Of a stretch of 13,378 bases of DNA, positions 6,182 to 13,030 are shown in pieces. The position numbers were made by a program, and so were the translations under genes. The first letter of the stretch is position 1. Each line of letters begins with the position of its first letter. The DNA comes from Flavobacteriales bacterium UBA7382 (GTDB taxonomy: Bacteria; Bacteroidota; Bacteroidia; Flavobacteriales_D; Sanyastnellaceae), in NCBI GenBank assembly GCA_002469765.1, contig DKNS01000019.1:1-13378 (forward strand), read 5' to 3'. Below the pieces are notes generated by a model that had not been told where the DNA came from, made no database searches, and worked only from the letters and a program-made list of their open reading frames with translations.

Positions 6182-7681
6182 ATGGCACGGTCCTCCATTC
6201 TCTTTTTGTTGGCCTTGTGCAGCGCATACGTCGCCAAGGCCCAAATGGAACGGATGCACATCCAAGGTGCAGCCACACCTTATGCCCTCAGCTCTGATTA
6301 CCGCGCTTTGGGGCACAACCCTGCGCTGATGACGTTCGACGGATGGGAAGGGGACTATACGCGCACAACGGGTGGGTTTGAAGGAGGTTTGTCCATTCGC
6401 TCAACGTTTCTTGAACGCACAGACCTGTGGTCTCAATTGAGGGGCAACACAGAGTCAGAATCGGCCCAATGGGCTTTCGATGATTGGGTGGAGGCGTTGA
6501 CGAACGAGGACCTTCATATGAGCGCGAGTTTCTTATCGGCTGCATACGCCAGACGGATGGGGACTTGGGCGTTTGCCTACGCCAACAGAAGGTCGGTCCT
6601 GGCGTCAATCAATTTGTCTTCCACCGCTGCCAAGTTGTTCTCGGATGGAGGGCTCGATTTGTTTTCTTCCATTCGGTTGGTGGATTCAGGTGAAATCGTA
6701 CCTGTGGAAGAGTTTGACTTTACGTTGGGCCAAGTGTGGGAAGGCGTTGAGCTTAACACTGAAGCGACCTTGGCCAATTTGCTCCAAGGTTCCACTTTCT
6801 CTTTCCAGTCCGTGAGGTCACACGAAATGGGACTTTCGAAATCTTGGGGCGCTCAAGACGATGGAGGCTGGGAATTGCACACTGGGATTGGGGCCCGTCT
6901 GATCCTTGGCTCGGCTTACTTTGACCTTGAGGCAGAAGGCAACGACTTGAAGGCTTTCGGAGCGCGTTCGGAAGGGTTGTCTTGGAGCAGCATTCAAGCC
7001 TTCGACTCTTTGCGGGGATCAGGTTTGTCACTGGGGTGGTTGGACATTTTCAGTCCTGCGGGACGTGGTTGGAGTGTCGATCTTGGTGGGGTTCTTTCTC
7101 GCGACAACATCTGGGTTGGAGCTTCTCTTGTGGACGTCGGTCGGATGACCTGGCAAGGCAAGGAATATGGAATCCAAAATCTCAGTTTGGGTCTCGCCCC
7201 TGACGCCAGCAATCCTGAGGTTTTCGACCCCACGCAGTTCTCGATTGATCCAGGAAGTTGGCTCTCGAGCGCTTCAGACCTTTTGAATCCAGAGTCGTGG
7301 TTTGAATCGGGACTGGACGTGGAGCGTGTTGTGCGGGCCAAACCCATGCTTGCCCTTTCCGCGGGCCTACGTCCCATCAGGCCGTTGGTGCTGGCTGCCA
7401 ATGTGAGCGTGCGAAACCGAGATGCCATTGCTCGTGGAGGGTGGACTGGGGGCGCAACGGCAGGTGTAAGGCTAACCTCTGTGATGGTCCTGGAAGCTGG
7501 TGTCCATCGAGGGCATCATGATGTGTTCAGGTTCCCGATGTCTTTTCGATTCAGCATGCGGAGGGGGTTGGAATTTGGGGTGAGGACCTCGGATGTCTCT
7601 GTACTGTGGACAGGTGCCCAACCTGAGTTGGGATTTCAAGGGTGCTTTTTACGCTACAGGATGGTACAATCAGGGGATTGA
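6182..7681 (+). CDS. exported outer-membrane beta-barrel-like protein (DUF5723-like)
   Basis: A 499-residue exported protein. Residues 1-20 are a clear signal peptide with cleavage A-K-A|Q. The mature part starts with a small segment containing S-S-D-Y-R-A-L-G-H-N-P-A-L, an N-P-A motif common at the start of Bacteroidota FadL/PorV-like barrels, and continues with alternating hydrophobic/polar beta strands rich in Gly, Trp and Ser up to the last residues. I think it belongs to the DUF5723-type group of Bacteroidota outer-membrane proteins, by memory of its style rather than by alignment. The role is unknown; a barrel or barrel-associated scaffold is likely. The ATG at 6182 was chosen because it starts the signal peptide; the open frame extends back into ilvE. 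It lies 17 bases after ilvE and 39 before msrA. Confidence 0.75.
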   Translation: MARSSILFLLALCSAYVAKAQMERMHIQGAATPYALSSDYRALGHNPALMTFDGWEGDYTRTTGGFEGGLSIRSTFLERTDLWSQLRGNTESESAQWAFDDWVEALTNEDLHMSASFLSAAYARRMGTWAFAYANRRSVLASINLSSTAAKLFSDGGLDLFSSIRLVDSGEIVPVEEFDFTLGQVWEGVELNTEATLANLLQGSTFSFQSVRSHEMGLSKSWGAQDDGGWELHTGIGARLILGSAYFDLEAEGNDLKAFGARSEGLSWSSIQAFDSLRGSGLSLGWLDIFSPAGRGWSVDLGGVLSRDNIWVGASLVDVGRMTWQGKEYGIQNLSLGLAPDASNPEVFDPTQFSIDPGSWLSSASDLLNPESWFESGLDVERVVRAKPMLALSAGLRPIRPLVLAANVSVRNRDAIARGGWTGGATAGVRLTSVMVLEAGVHRGHHDVFRFPMSFRFSMRRGLEFGVRTSDVSVLWTGAQPELGFQGCFLRYRMVQSGD

Positions 7682-7720
7682 TTGGGTTGGAAGTTTTCTA
7701 TGAAGAGGTGACATTTGCCC

Positions 7721-8323
7721 ATGAATCAAGTGAAATGGCTTTGGTCGGCAGTGGCCTTCCTCGGCCTACAAGCAACATCAATGGGACAAGAAAATTTGGA
7801 AACAATCACCCTCGGGGCAGGTTGCTTTTGGTGTGTGGAAGCGGTGTATGAATCCATTCCTGGTGTGGAGTTGGGGGTCTCGGGATACAGTGGCGGGCAC
7901 ATCAAGAACCCAGGGTACCGCGAAGTGTGCACGGGAAGGACTGGGCACGCTGAGGTGGTGCAGGTGACCTTCGACAACACCCGACTCAGTTTGGCAGAAT
8001 TGCTCGAGATGTTCTTTGCCACCCACGATCCCACGACGCTGAACCGCCAAGGTGCCGATGTGGGCACGCAATACAGAAGTGCGATTTACTTCCACAACGA
8101 AGGCCAGCGTGAAATTGCCAAGGCGGCGAAGCTCAAGGCCCAAGACGACTGGGACTCGCCCATCGTTACAGAAATCAAGGCATTTGAAACCTTCTACGAA
8201 GCTGAAGATTACCACCAAGCGTATTATGAGCTCCACAAAGAAGCGCCATATTGTCAAGCTGTGATTGCCCCTAAACTCACCAAGTTCAAAGCCAAGTTCT
8301 CAGGCAAATACGATTTGCGCTGA
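7721..8323 (+). CDS. msrA: exported peptide-methionine (S)-S-oxide reductase MsrA
   Basis: MsrA reduces methionine-S-sulfoxide in oxidised proteins. The signature G-A-G-C35-F-W-C38 gives the catalytic Cys35; G-Y-S-G-G-H, Y-R-E-V-C-T-G-R-T-G-H-A-E and F-F-A-T-H-D-P-T follow. Cys178 in P-Y-C-Q is a probable resolving cysteine. The 200-residue protein begins with about 22 residues (N-Q-V-K, then a hydrophobic stretch, ending S-M-G-Q) that look like a signal peptide, so it probably works in the periplasm. I chose the ATG at 7721 over a TTG at 7715. A near-consensus -7 box, GACATTTG at 7710-7717, lies right before the start. There is no MsrB domain or msrB gene nearby. The 3' end is 7 bases from a convergent gene. 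Confidence 0.95.
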   Translation: MNQVKWLWSAVAFLGLQATSMGQENLETITLGAGCFWCVEAVYESIPGVELGVSGYSGGHIKNPGYREVCTGRTGHAEVVQVTFDNTRLSLAELLEMFFATHDPTTLNRQGADVGTQYRSAIYFHNEGQREIAKAAKLKAQDDWDSPIVTEIKAFETFYEAEDYHQAYYELHKEAPYCQAVIAPKLTKFKAKFSGKYDLR

Positions 8324-8330
8324 CGGAGCG

Positions 8331-8903
8331 TCACTCCTCGGCTTCGAGGCGCTCAATTTCCTTGTCGAGCATGGTGATCATTTGGGCTCGGGCGAGTTCG
8401 GAAATCTTGGCGTCGTTTCGAGCTTTGTTCTTCAAGAATCGAAACATGGCTTTCTTTTTGATTTCCACAGCCACGTGCACGCGATAGGTTTGGTCCTCGA
8501 GTTGACGAATGTCCTGACCCAACTGACGGATGTCCCCAATTGTGTTGTTGGTGACCTCACGTGCCAAAGATTCAAATTTCTCCATCGTCTCTGAGGCTTG
8601 GGTTCCCACAAGCTCACTGGAGTAGGCGTCAGAGACCACCTTTAAGTTGGTTCGCACCTGCTGGGCAAGGGTTTTCCTTGCTTCAAGCTCAGCCTTGCTT
8701 TTTGCGATGTTTAGGTTGGCGCTTTGTCCCAAACCAACCCCTCGAAAGTGACGTGCGTCGGACAAGTATTTTTTGCCAGAGAATGGGGTTTTGACCTGGG
8801 TGCCTGCGCCGTTTGAGCAAGAGGCGAGCAGGATAAACATGCCAAAGAGGAGTGCGGGGAACACGGCAGTGGCTCGTGAAATGGAAAGAAAGGATTGATG
8901 CAT
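8331..8903 (-). CDS. LPP20-like lipoprotein
   Basis: A 190-residue predicted lipoprotein. After M-H-Q-S-F-L-S-I-S-R and a hydrophobic stretch comes the lipobox L-A-S-C with the lipidated Cys29. The mature part has a F-R-G-V-G-L-G-Q-S-A segment followed by a helical A-K-S-K-A-E-L-E-A-R-K-T-L-A-Q-Q-V, which resembles the LPP20 lipoprotein family common in Bacteroidota. The C-terminus is charged and probably helical (K-K-K-A-M-F-R-F-L-K-N-K through K-E-I-E-R-L-E-A-E-E). The frame is open upstream to 9284, but the start at 8903 was chosen because it gives the lipoprotein signal. Function unknown. It is convergent with msrA and divergent from the DUF6913 gene. No consensus promoter was found for it. 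Confidence 0.8.
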   Translation of the reverse strand: MHQSFLSISRATAVFPALLFGMFILLASCSNGAGTQVKTPFSGKKYLSDARHFRGVGLGQSANLNIAKSKAELEARKTLAQQVRTNLKVVSDAYSSELVGTQASETMEKFESLAREVTNNTIGDIRQLGQDIRQLEDQTYRVHVAVEIKKKAMFRFLKNKARNDAKISELARAQMITMLDKEIERLEAEE

Positions 8904-9034
8904 GTCAGAAATTTCGACATAGACTTCACCAACCGTGCCAAAGTGTCTCAAATTTTTGTTGGGTCTGTGGGAAACTTTATGGTTGTTGGGGAGGAATGCA
9001 AACCGCGGAAGCAATCGTGGGCAAGGTGAAGGTG

Positions 9035-9042
9035 TATTTTTG
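9035..9042 (+). promoter_or_regulatory. Bacteroidota -7 promoter box for the DUF6913-dapA pair
   Basis: TATTTTTG matches TAnnTTTG exactly, with only 6 bases between it and the proposed GTG start of the DUF6913 gene. If used, the transcript would be leaderless or nearly so. No clear -33 TTG is seen. The box would lie inside the coding region if the gene started further upstream. Confidence 0.4.
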
Positions 9043-9048
9043 GTGGTT

Positions 9049-9642
9049 GTGTCCTTGAAAGAGCGAATTTTCCGTTGGCGCCTGGCGCGGTTGGATTCTC
9101 CAGAGCGAGAACGTCGCGCAATGTCCTTGTCTCGAGCGACGAGTGTGGGGCTTGTGTATCTTGAGCGTGACCATGCGCATTTTCGAGAGGTGAAGGAGAT
9201 AGGAAAGATGCTGAAAGAGAAGTTTGGAGTGAAGAGGGTGGGCTTTTTGAGCTTTGTGGAAGAAGACGAGAAGAATACCCCCAATTGGCTGGTTAAAAAA
9301 TTGGGTTCAGGTTATTTCTGCAAGAGCGATCTGAATTGGCACGGCTGGCCTGTCAAGGAATTTGAGGCATTCACGGACACGTCGTTCGACATTCTCATAG
9401 ACCTTGAGCTGGAGCCCATCTTGCCTTTGAAATTTGTGATTCGAAAGAGCAATGCGGGCATGAAGGTGGGCGTCGATGGGACGGAATGGTGCGAGGATTT
9501 GGATTTTAGAATTGTGCCGGAGCCCGCATCGAAAGAGGACGATTTGGAAGAGGTGGATTTGATTTTGAAAGACCCGATGGAGGAGTGGAAGGCCCACACC
9601 ACCAAGACGCTTGAATATTTGAGCAAGATCGATTTCCAATGA
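9049..9642 (+). CDS. DUF6913-type protein upstream of dapA
   Basis: A protein of about 197 residues with no known biochemical role. An N-terminal basic amphipathic stretch (S-L-K-E-R-I-F-R-W-R-L-A-R-L) is followed by an alpha/beta core: T-S-V-G-L-V-Y-L, then K-R-V-G-F-L-S-F-V-E-E-D and F-D-I-L-I-D-L, and a late N-A-G-M-K-V-G segment. This pattern matches my recollection of the DUF6913 family of Bacteroidota, including the position of the N-terminal helix. That helix is why I prefer the GTG at 9049 over the ATG at 9121, which would cut it off; TTG 9040 and GTG 9043 are close alternatives. The gene overlaps dapA by ATGA. There is no signal peptide, so it is probably cytoplasmic. Confidence 0.75.
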   Translation: MSLKERIFRWRLARLDSPERERRAMSLSRATSVGLVYLERDHAHFREVKEIGKMLKEKFGVKRVGFLSFVEEDEKNTPNWLVKKLGSGYFCKSDLNWHGWPVKEFEAFTDTSFDILIDLELEPILPLKFVIRKSNAGMKVGVDGTEWCEDLDFRIVPEPASKEDDLEEVDLILKDPMEEWKAHTTKTLEYLSKIDFQ

Positions 9643-10535
9643 GCGCGCAAATGAAATTGCAAGGGTTGGGCGTGGCCTTGATCACCCCTTTCCACAGCGA
9701 TGGCAAGGTGGATTATCCAGCGCTGCAGCGCATGGTGGAGCACCTGATTTCAGGAGGATGCGATTTCCTTGTTGTTCTTGGCACGACTGCTGAGACCCCA
9801 ACCCTTAGCCCGGAAGAACAGCGGAGTGTGGTGGATTTTGTGGTGGAGGTCAACGCCAACCGCATGCCTGTTGTCGTTGGGGTTTCTGGCAACAACACTG
9901 TCGAGCTGTGTTCCCGCATTCGCACGTGGGATCTCGAAGGAATTGATGCCTTCCTGGTGGCTTCTCCGGCATACAACAAGCCTTCGCAGTTGGGCATTGT
10001 AACGCATTTCAAGGCTGTGGCGGATGCAGCTCCCAAACCCATCGTGCTCTACAATGTTCCCGGCAGGACAGCGAGCAACATGAGTGCCGCCACCACTTTG
10101 CAATTGGCCAAGCATGACAATGTGTGCGGCATCAAAGAAGCAAGTGGAGATCTTGGGCAAATTGGATTGATTTTGGCACAAAGGCCTGAAGGATTTGCTG
10201 TGTGGTCGGGAGACGACGCCCTCGCATTGCCTACGGTTTCCATGGGGGCTGAAGGTGTGATTTCGGTGATGGGCAACGTCTGCCCGGCGGAGATGTCGCG
10301 GATGATTCAGCAAACGGCTTTCGGTCAGATTCAAGAAGCCCAAAAGACCCACCAAGCGTTGACACCCATCATGGACTTGTTGTTCGCAGAGGGCAACCCC
10401 GTCGGGGTGAAAGTTGCGTTGAAGCATCTGGGCATTTGTGAGACCCATGTTCGGCTTCCCTTGATCGATGGTTCCAAGGACCTGACTGACAAGTTGTACA
10501 AGGCCATCGCTGAGATGGAAGTCGAGGTGTCGTGA
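9639..10535 (+). CDS. dapA: 4-hydroxy-tetrahydrodipicolinate synthase
   Basis: DapA condenses pyruvate with aspartate semialdehyde in the first dedicated step of lysine and diaminopimelate synthesis. The 298-residue TIM-barrel protein has the Schiff-base Lys166 in G-I-K-E-A-S-G, Tyr138 and Arg143 in Y-N-V-P-G-R-T, Thr49-Thr50 in G-T-T-A-E and Tyr112 in P-A-Y-N-K-P. All are offset by five or six residues from the E. coli catalytic residues. G-T-T-A-E replaces the usual G-T-T-G-E, and the Tyr next to Tyr112 is Ala. I believe the first is common in Bacteroidota. The start overlaps the DUF6913 stop; an internal ATG at 9651 is possible. The TGA stop forms part of a perfect inverted repeat. Confidence 0.95.
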   Translation: MSAQMKLQGLGVALITPFHSDGKVDYPALQRMVEHLISGGCDFLVVLGTTAETPTLSPEEQRSVVDFVVEVNANRMPVVVGVSGNNTVELCSRIRTWDLEGIDAFLVASPAYNKPSQLGIVTHFKAVADAAPKPIVLYNVPGRTASNMSAATTLQLAKHDNVCGIKEASGDLGQIGLILAQRPEGFAVWSGDDALALPTVSMGAEGVISVMGNVCPAEMSRMIQQTAFGQIQEAQKTHQALTPIMDLLFAEGNPVGVKVALKHLGICETHVRLPLIDGSKDLTDKLYKAIAEMEVEVS

Positions 10536-10556
10536 AACTGGCATCACGACACCTCG
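10523..10556. repeat. 13-bp perfect inverted repeat at the dapA stop codon
   Basis: CGAGGTGTCGTGA (10523-10535) is exactly complementary to TCACGACACCTCG (10544-10556), with an 8-base loop. The left arm ends with the dapA TGA. No T-run follows on either strand, so it is not a canonical intrinsic terminator. It lies between the convergent dapA and transketolase genes and may stabilise or end both mRNAs. Confidence 0.7.
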
Positions 10557-10614
10557 GCATATGAAAATGGCCAACTTGAACAGCCAGCCCTTTTCTTGGG
10601 AAGTCTGAAAGAAA

Positions 10615-11580
10615 TCAGTGGCTGACCAAAGCGCGGGTCTTGGCGAGAATGGTCTTGGCGTCAAGTCCGTACTTGGCCATCAATTGGGCCGGAGTGCCGG
10701 ATTCTCCAAACTGGTCATCCACCGCCACGAAATCCATCTTGGTGGGATGATGGCTTGAGAGGCATTGGGCAACGCTGCTGCCCAAGCCTCCAAAGCGCTG
10801 GTGTTCTTCTGCCACCAACACAGCCCCTGTTCGTTTGGCCGATTCCACCAATGTGGCCTCGTCCAAAGGCTTCACGGTGTGCACATTCAACACTTCGGCA
10901 GAAATGCCCTCCTTGTGAAGTGCCATAGCTGCTTGCACCGCCTGCCATACAAGGTGGCCACATGCCGCAATGGTCACGTCAGAACCAGTGACGATGCGCT
11001 GAATTTTCCCAATCTCGAAAGGGGATTCAGGTCGAATGAACACCGGCACTTTGGGGCGTCCAAACCTCAGGTACACGGGGCCCTGATGCTTGGCGATGGC
11101 CAGAGTGGCTTGGCGGGTTTGCTCAAAGTCTGCTGGTACGATCACCGTCATGTTGGGAAGCATCTTCATCATCCCGATGTCTTCCAAAATTTGGTGAGTG
11201 GCACCATCCTCGCCCAAGGTCAACCCCGCATGCGAGGCACAAATCTTCACGTTCTTCTCGCTGTAGGCGATGCTCTGTCGGATTTGGTCATACACCCGAC
11301 CCGTGGAGAAATTGGCGAATGTCCCGGTGAATGGGATTTTCCCACCGATGGTCATGCCAGCTGCGACCCCCATCATGTTGGCCTCGGCGATGCCGACTTG
11401 GAAAAAACGATCCGGGAAGGCGCTCTGGAAGGCATTCATCTTCAATGAGCCCGTCAAGTCAGCGCACAGGCCTACGACGTTGTTGTCTGCTTGGCCTGCT
11501 TCGAGGAGACCTTGTCCAAAGCCTGAACGTGTGTCTTTGTTCTCAGTGGGATCGAGAAGAATGTGTTGTGAATCAACCAT
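10615..11580 (-). CDS. transketolase, C-terminal subunit
   Basis: The pyrimidine-binding and C-terminal half of a split transketolase, which moves two-carbon units in the pentose phosphate pathway using thiamine diphosphate. The 321-residue length is normal for the separate C-terminal subunit. The catalytic Glu66 lies in V-G-I-A-E-A-N-M-M-G, followed by Y-D-Q-I-R-Q-S-I-A, S-H-A-G-L-T-L-G-E-D-G-A-T-H-Q and Y-L-R-F-G-R. The C-terminal domain has E-V-L-N-V-H-T-V-K-P-L-D. It must pair with the N-terminal subunit at 13031-13378. I chose the ATG at 11580, which overlaps the end of the VWA gene by 8 bases; the frame is open to 11655 but nothing there resembles the family. Other two-subunit ThDP enzymes such as DXS are less likely given these motifs. 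Confidence 0.93.
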   Translation of the reverse strand: MVDSQHILLDPTENKDTRSGFGQGLLEAGQADNNVVGLCADLTGSLKMNAFQSAFPDRFFQVGIAEANMMGVAAGMTIGGKIPFTGTFANFSTGRVYDQIRQSIAYSEKNVKICASHAGLTLGEDGATHQILEDIGMMKMLPNMTVIVPADFEQTRQATLAIAKHQGPVYLRFGRPKVPVFIRPESPFEIGKIQRIVTGSDVTIAACGHLVWQAVQAAMALHKEGISAEVLNVHTVKPLDEATLVESAKRTGAVLVAEEHQRFGGLGSSVAQCLSSHHPTKMDFVAVDDQFGESGTPAQLMAKYGLDAKTILAKTRALVSH

Positions 11581-12985
11581 GGAGTTTGATTGTGGTGGTG
11601 CTGCCTGAGGCAACCGTGAAGTTTTTTTGAATGCTGTAGAGTGTGCCGCGTGCATTCCGTGCCCTGAAGACGACCGTGTAATCCCCAGGCTGCAACGTAT
11701 GCATGCCTGCCAAATCGGATGCGTCGAATTGCAAAATCGGCGTCAGAGTTTGGGCGTCCATGACGACGGCATATCCGCTTGTGGTAGCCTGCAAAACCAG
11801 GGATCCAGGCGCTGGAATCTCCACTTTGGCGTCTTGCCCCTCGTCCACTTGGACGCCCGTGACGGTCAGGGTAGGGGTGGTGCCGAATGTCAAGTCGTAG
11901 ATCCCGGTCCGCAAACGCACGCGCTTGCCGACTTCGCTGCGGAAGAACGATTCACACTCCCCTTGAACATGCCACTGCACACCCAAGGTGCCATAGTCTG
12001 TCCGAACGCCACGCGCAAATTGAGGCGTCAGGTGTCCTGTGCCCATGTCAGTCACGGCGATTGTATTGTGAACACCAGGCTGCAAGGCCAAGCTGTCCAA
12101 TTGAACCTCAGGCAAGCTGTGCACTGTTAAGTTGTACAATGGAAGGGGGTCGATGTACAAGGTGTCTGCACCTCCACCCCACGGCAGAGTGTGTACCCAC
12201 TGAGGGTGGTGGACACCTGTTCGGGAGTCCGTGAAGGAGTATGCCAAGTTGCTCTCTGTGGCATCTCCTGCACCGTTCAGCAAGTCGACTTGCACCGTGG
12301 TGTTGTGCATGGCTTGCTCCAGGACGAGCTGCAGGACATGTTCAAAGGCTTGAGGGTCCGCTGCGTCGTAGAAGTTGCCGATGCAATTCAGGCTTTCTGC
12401 CATCAAGTCATCCATGCCCATGCCAATCACAAATGGTTTAAGGGTCACCCCTTTCGCTTGGAGCGACCTTGACACAGCGCAGGGATCCTCATCGCATGCC
12501 TCGATGCCGTCGGTGATGAGAACAATGACGTTTCTGCCGGGCGCTTCAGGGAAATCCTGGGCCGCCAGCTCGAGCGAGCGTGCGATAGGTGTTGTGCCTT
12601 GGGCCCTAATTCTAGAAAGCGCTTGCTTGATGATGAGGTTGTTGAACGTTGAAAACGGAACAACCAACTCCGTGTCGTTGCAGTCTTGCTGGCCCTGCAC
12701 GTGTCTGGTGCCATGGCCATAGACACGCAGCCCGAGCTCCAATTCATCGTTTTGGTGCAGGCTTTTCAGCGTTTCACTCAGCAGACGCGTGGCGGTCTGA
12801 ATTTTGCGATCACCACCCCAGAAGGCATTCATGCTGTTGGACGCATCGAAAACAAACAAGATGCGTGTGGGCATCCCTTCATCGTTTGTGGAAACTTGTC
12901 CTAAACCCACGCAAGAGACCCAGCAGAGCCCGCCACAGAGCAAGATGAGCCTCCAGCTGGAGGACAACTTGGCTTGGGGTGACAT
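11573..12985 (-). CDS. secreted von Willebrand factor A domain protein
   Basis: A 470-residue exported protein. The chosen start gives a compact signal peptide (basic K6 and R12, then L-I-L-L-C-G-G-L-C-W-V, ending G-L-G-Q near residue 30). An alternative start at 13006 adds seven residues. The VWA domain has an intact metal site (MIDAS): D47-A-S-N-S, Thr131-Thr132 in G-T-T-P-I-A and Asp159 in L-I-T-D-G. A Cys at 102 and C164/C169 (C-D-E-D-P-C) could form disulfides. Residues from about 225 are beta-rich and may be Ig-like or carboxypeptidase-regulatory-like domains, but I do not recognise them. It has no T9SS sorting domain, lipobox or clear transmembrane anchor, so it is probably periplasmic or secreted. 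It lies between the two transketolase subunit genes, 45 bases after one and overlapping the other. The metal site predicts adhesion or protein-protein binding; the partner is unknown. Confidence 0.85.
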   Translation of the reverse strand: MSPQAKLSSSWRLILLCGGLCWVSCVGLGQVSTNDEGMPTRILFVFDASNSMNAFWGGDRKIQTATRLLSETLKSLHQNDELELGLRVYGHGTRHVQGQQDCNDTELVVPFSTFNNLIIKQALSRIRAQGTTPIARSLELAAQDFPEAPGRNVIVLITDGIEACDEDPCAVSRSLQAKGVTLKPFVIGMGMDDLMAESLNCIGNFYDAADPQAFEHVLQLVLEQAMHNTTVQVDLLNGAGDATESNLAYSFTDSRTGVHHPQWVHTLPWGGGADTLYIDPLPLYNLTVHSLPEVQLDSLALQPGVHNTIAVTDMGTGHLTPQFARGVRTDYGTLGVQWHVQGECESFFRSEVGKRVRLRTGIYDLTFGTTPTLTVTGVQVDEGQDAKVEIPAPGSLVLQATTSGYAVVMDAQTLTPILQFDASDLAGMHTLQPGDYTVVFRARNARGTLYSIQKNFTVASGSTTTIKLHG

Positions 12986-13030
12986 TGGCTTCTCGGGGCG
13001 ACACATTGGAAGAAGAAAAGGCAGCGCAGG

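Noticed and set aside
8904..9284. N-terminal extension of the lipoprotein gene (127 more codons)
   Set aside because: The extension is basic and Ser/Arg-rich, overlaps the divergent DUF6913 gene and would bury the lipoprotein signal peptide. The start at 8903 is far more likely.
9750..10664. A 304-codon open frame on the - strand
   Set aside because: It lies antisense to dapA, which has all active-site residues. The - strand translation shows no domain.
10765..11448. A 227-codon open frame on the + strand
   Set aside because: It is antisense to the C-terminal transketolase gene and has no recognisable motif.
10615..11580. C-terminal transketolase gene as a frameshifted full-length transketolase
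   Set aside because: Both halves have the lengths and termini of separate subunits, and a complete VWA gene lies between them. Split transketolase is normal in Bacteroidota.
12985..13006. Earlier start of the VWA gene at 13006
   Set aside because: It is possible, but adds seven residues before the signal peptide and gives a long n-region. The start at 12985 gives a more typical signal sequence. The choice remains uncertain.
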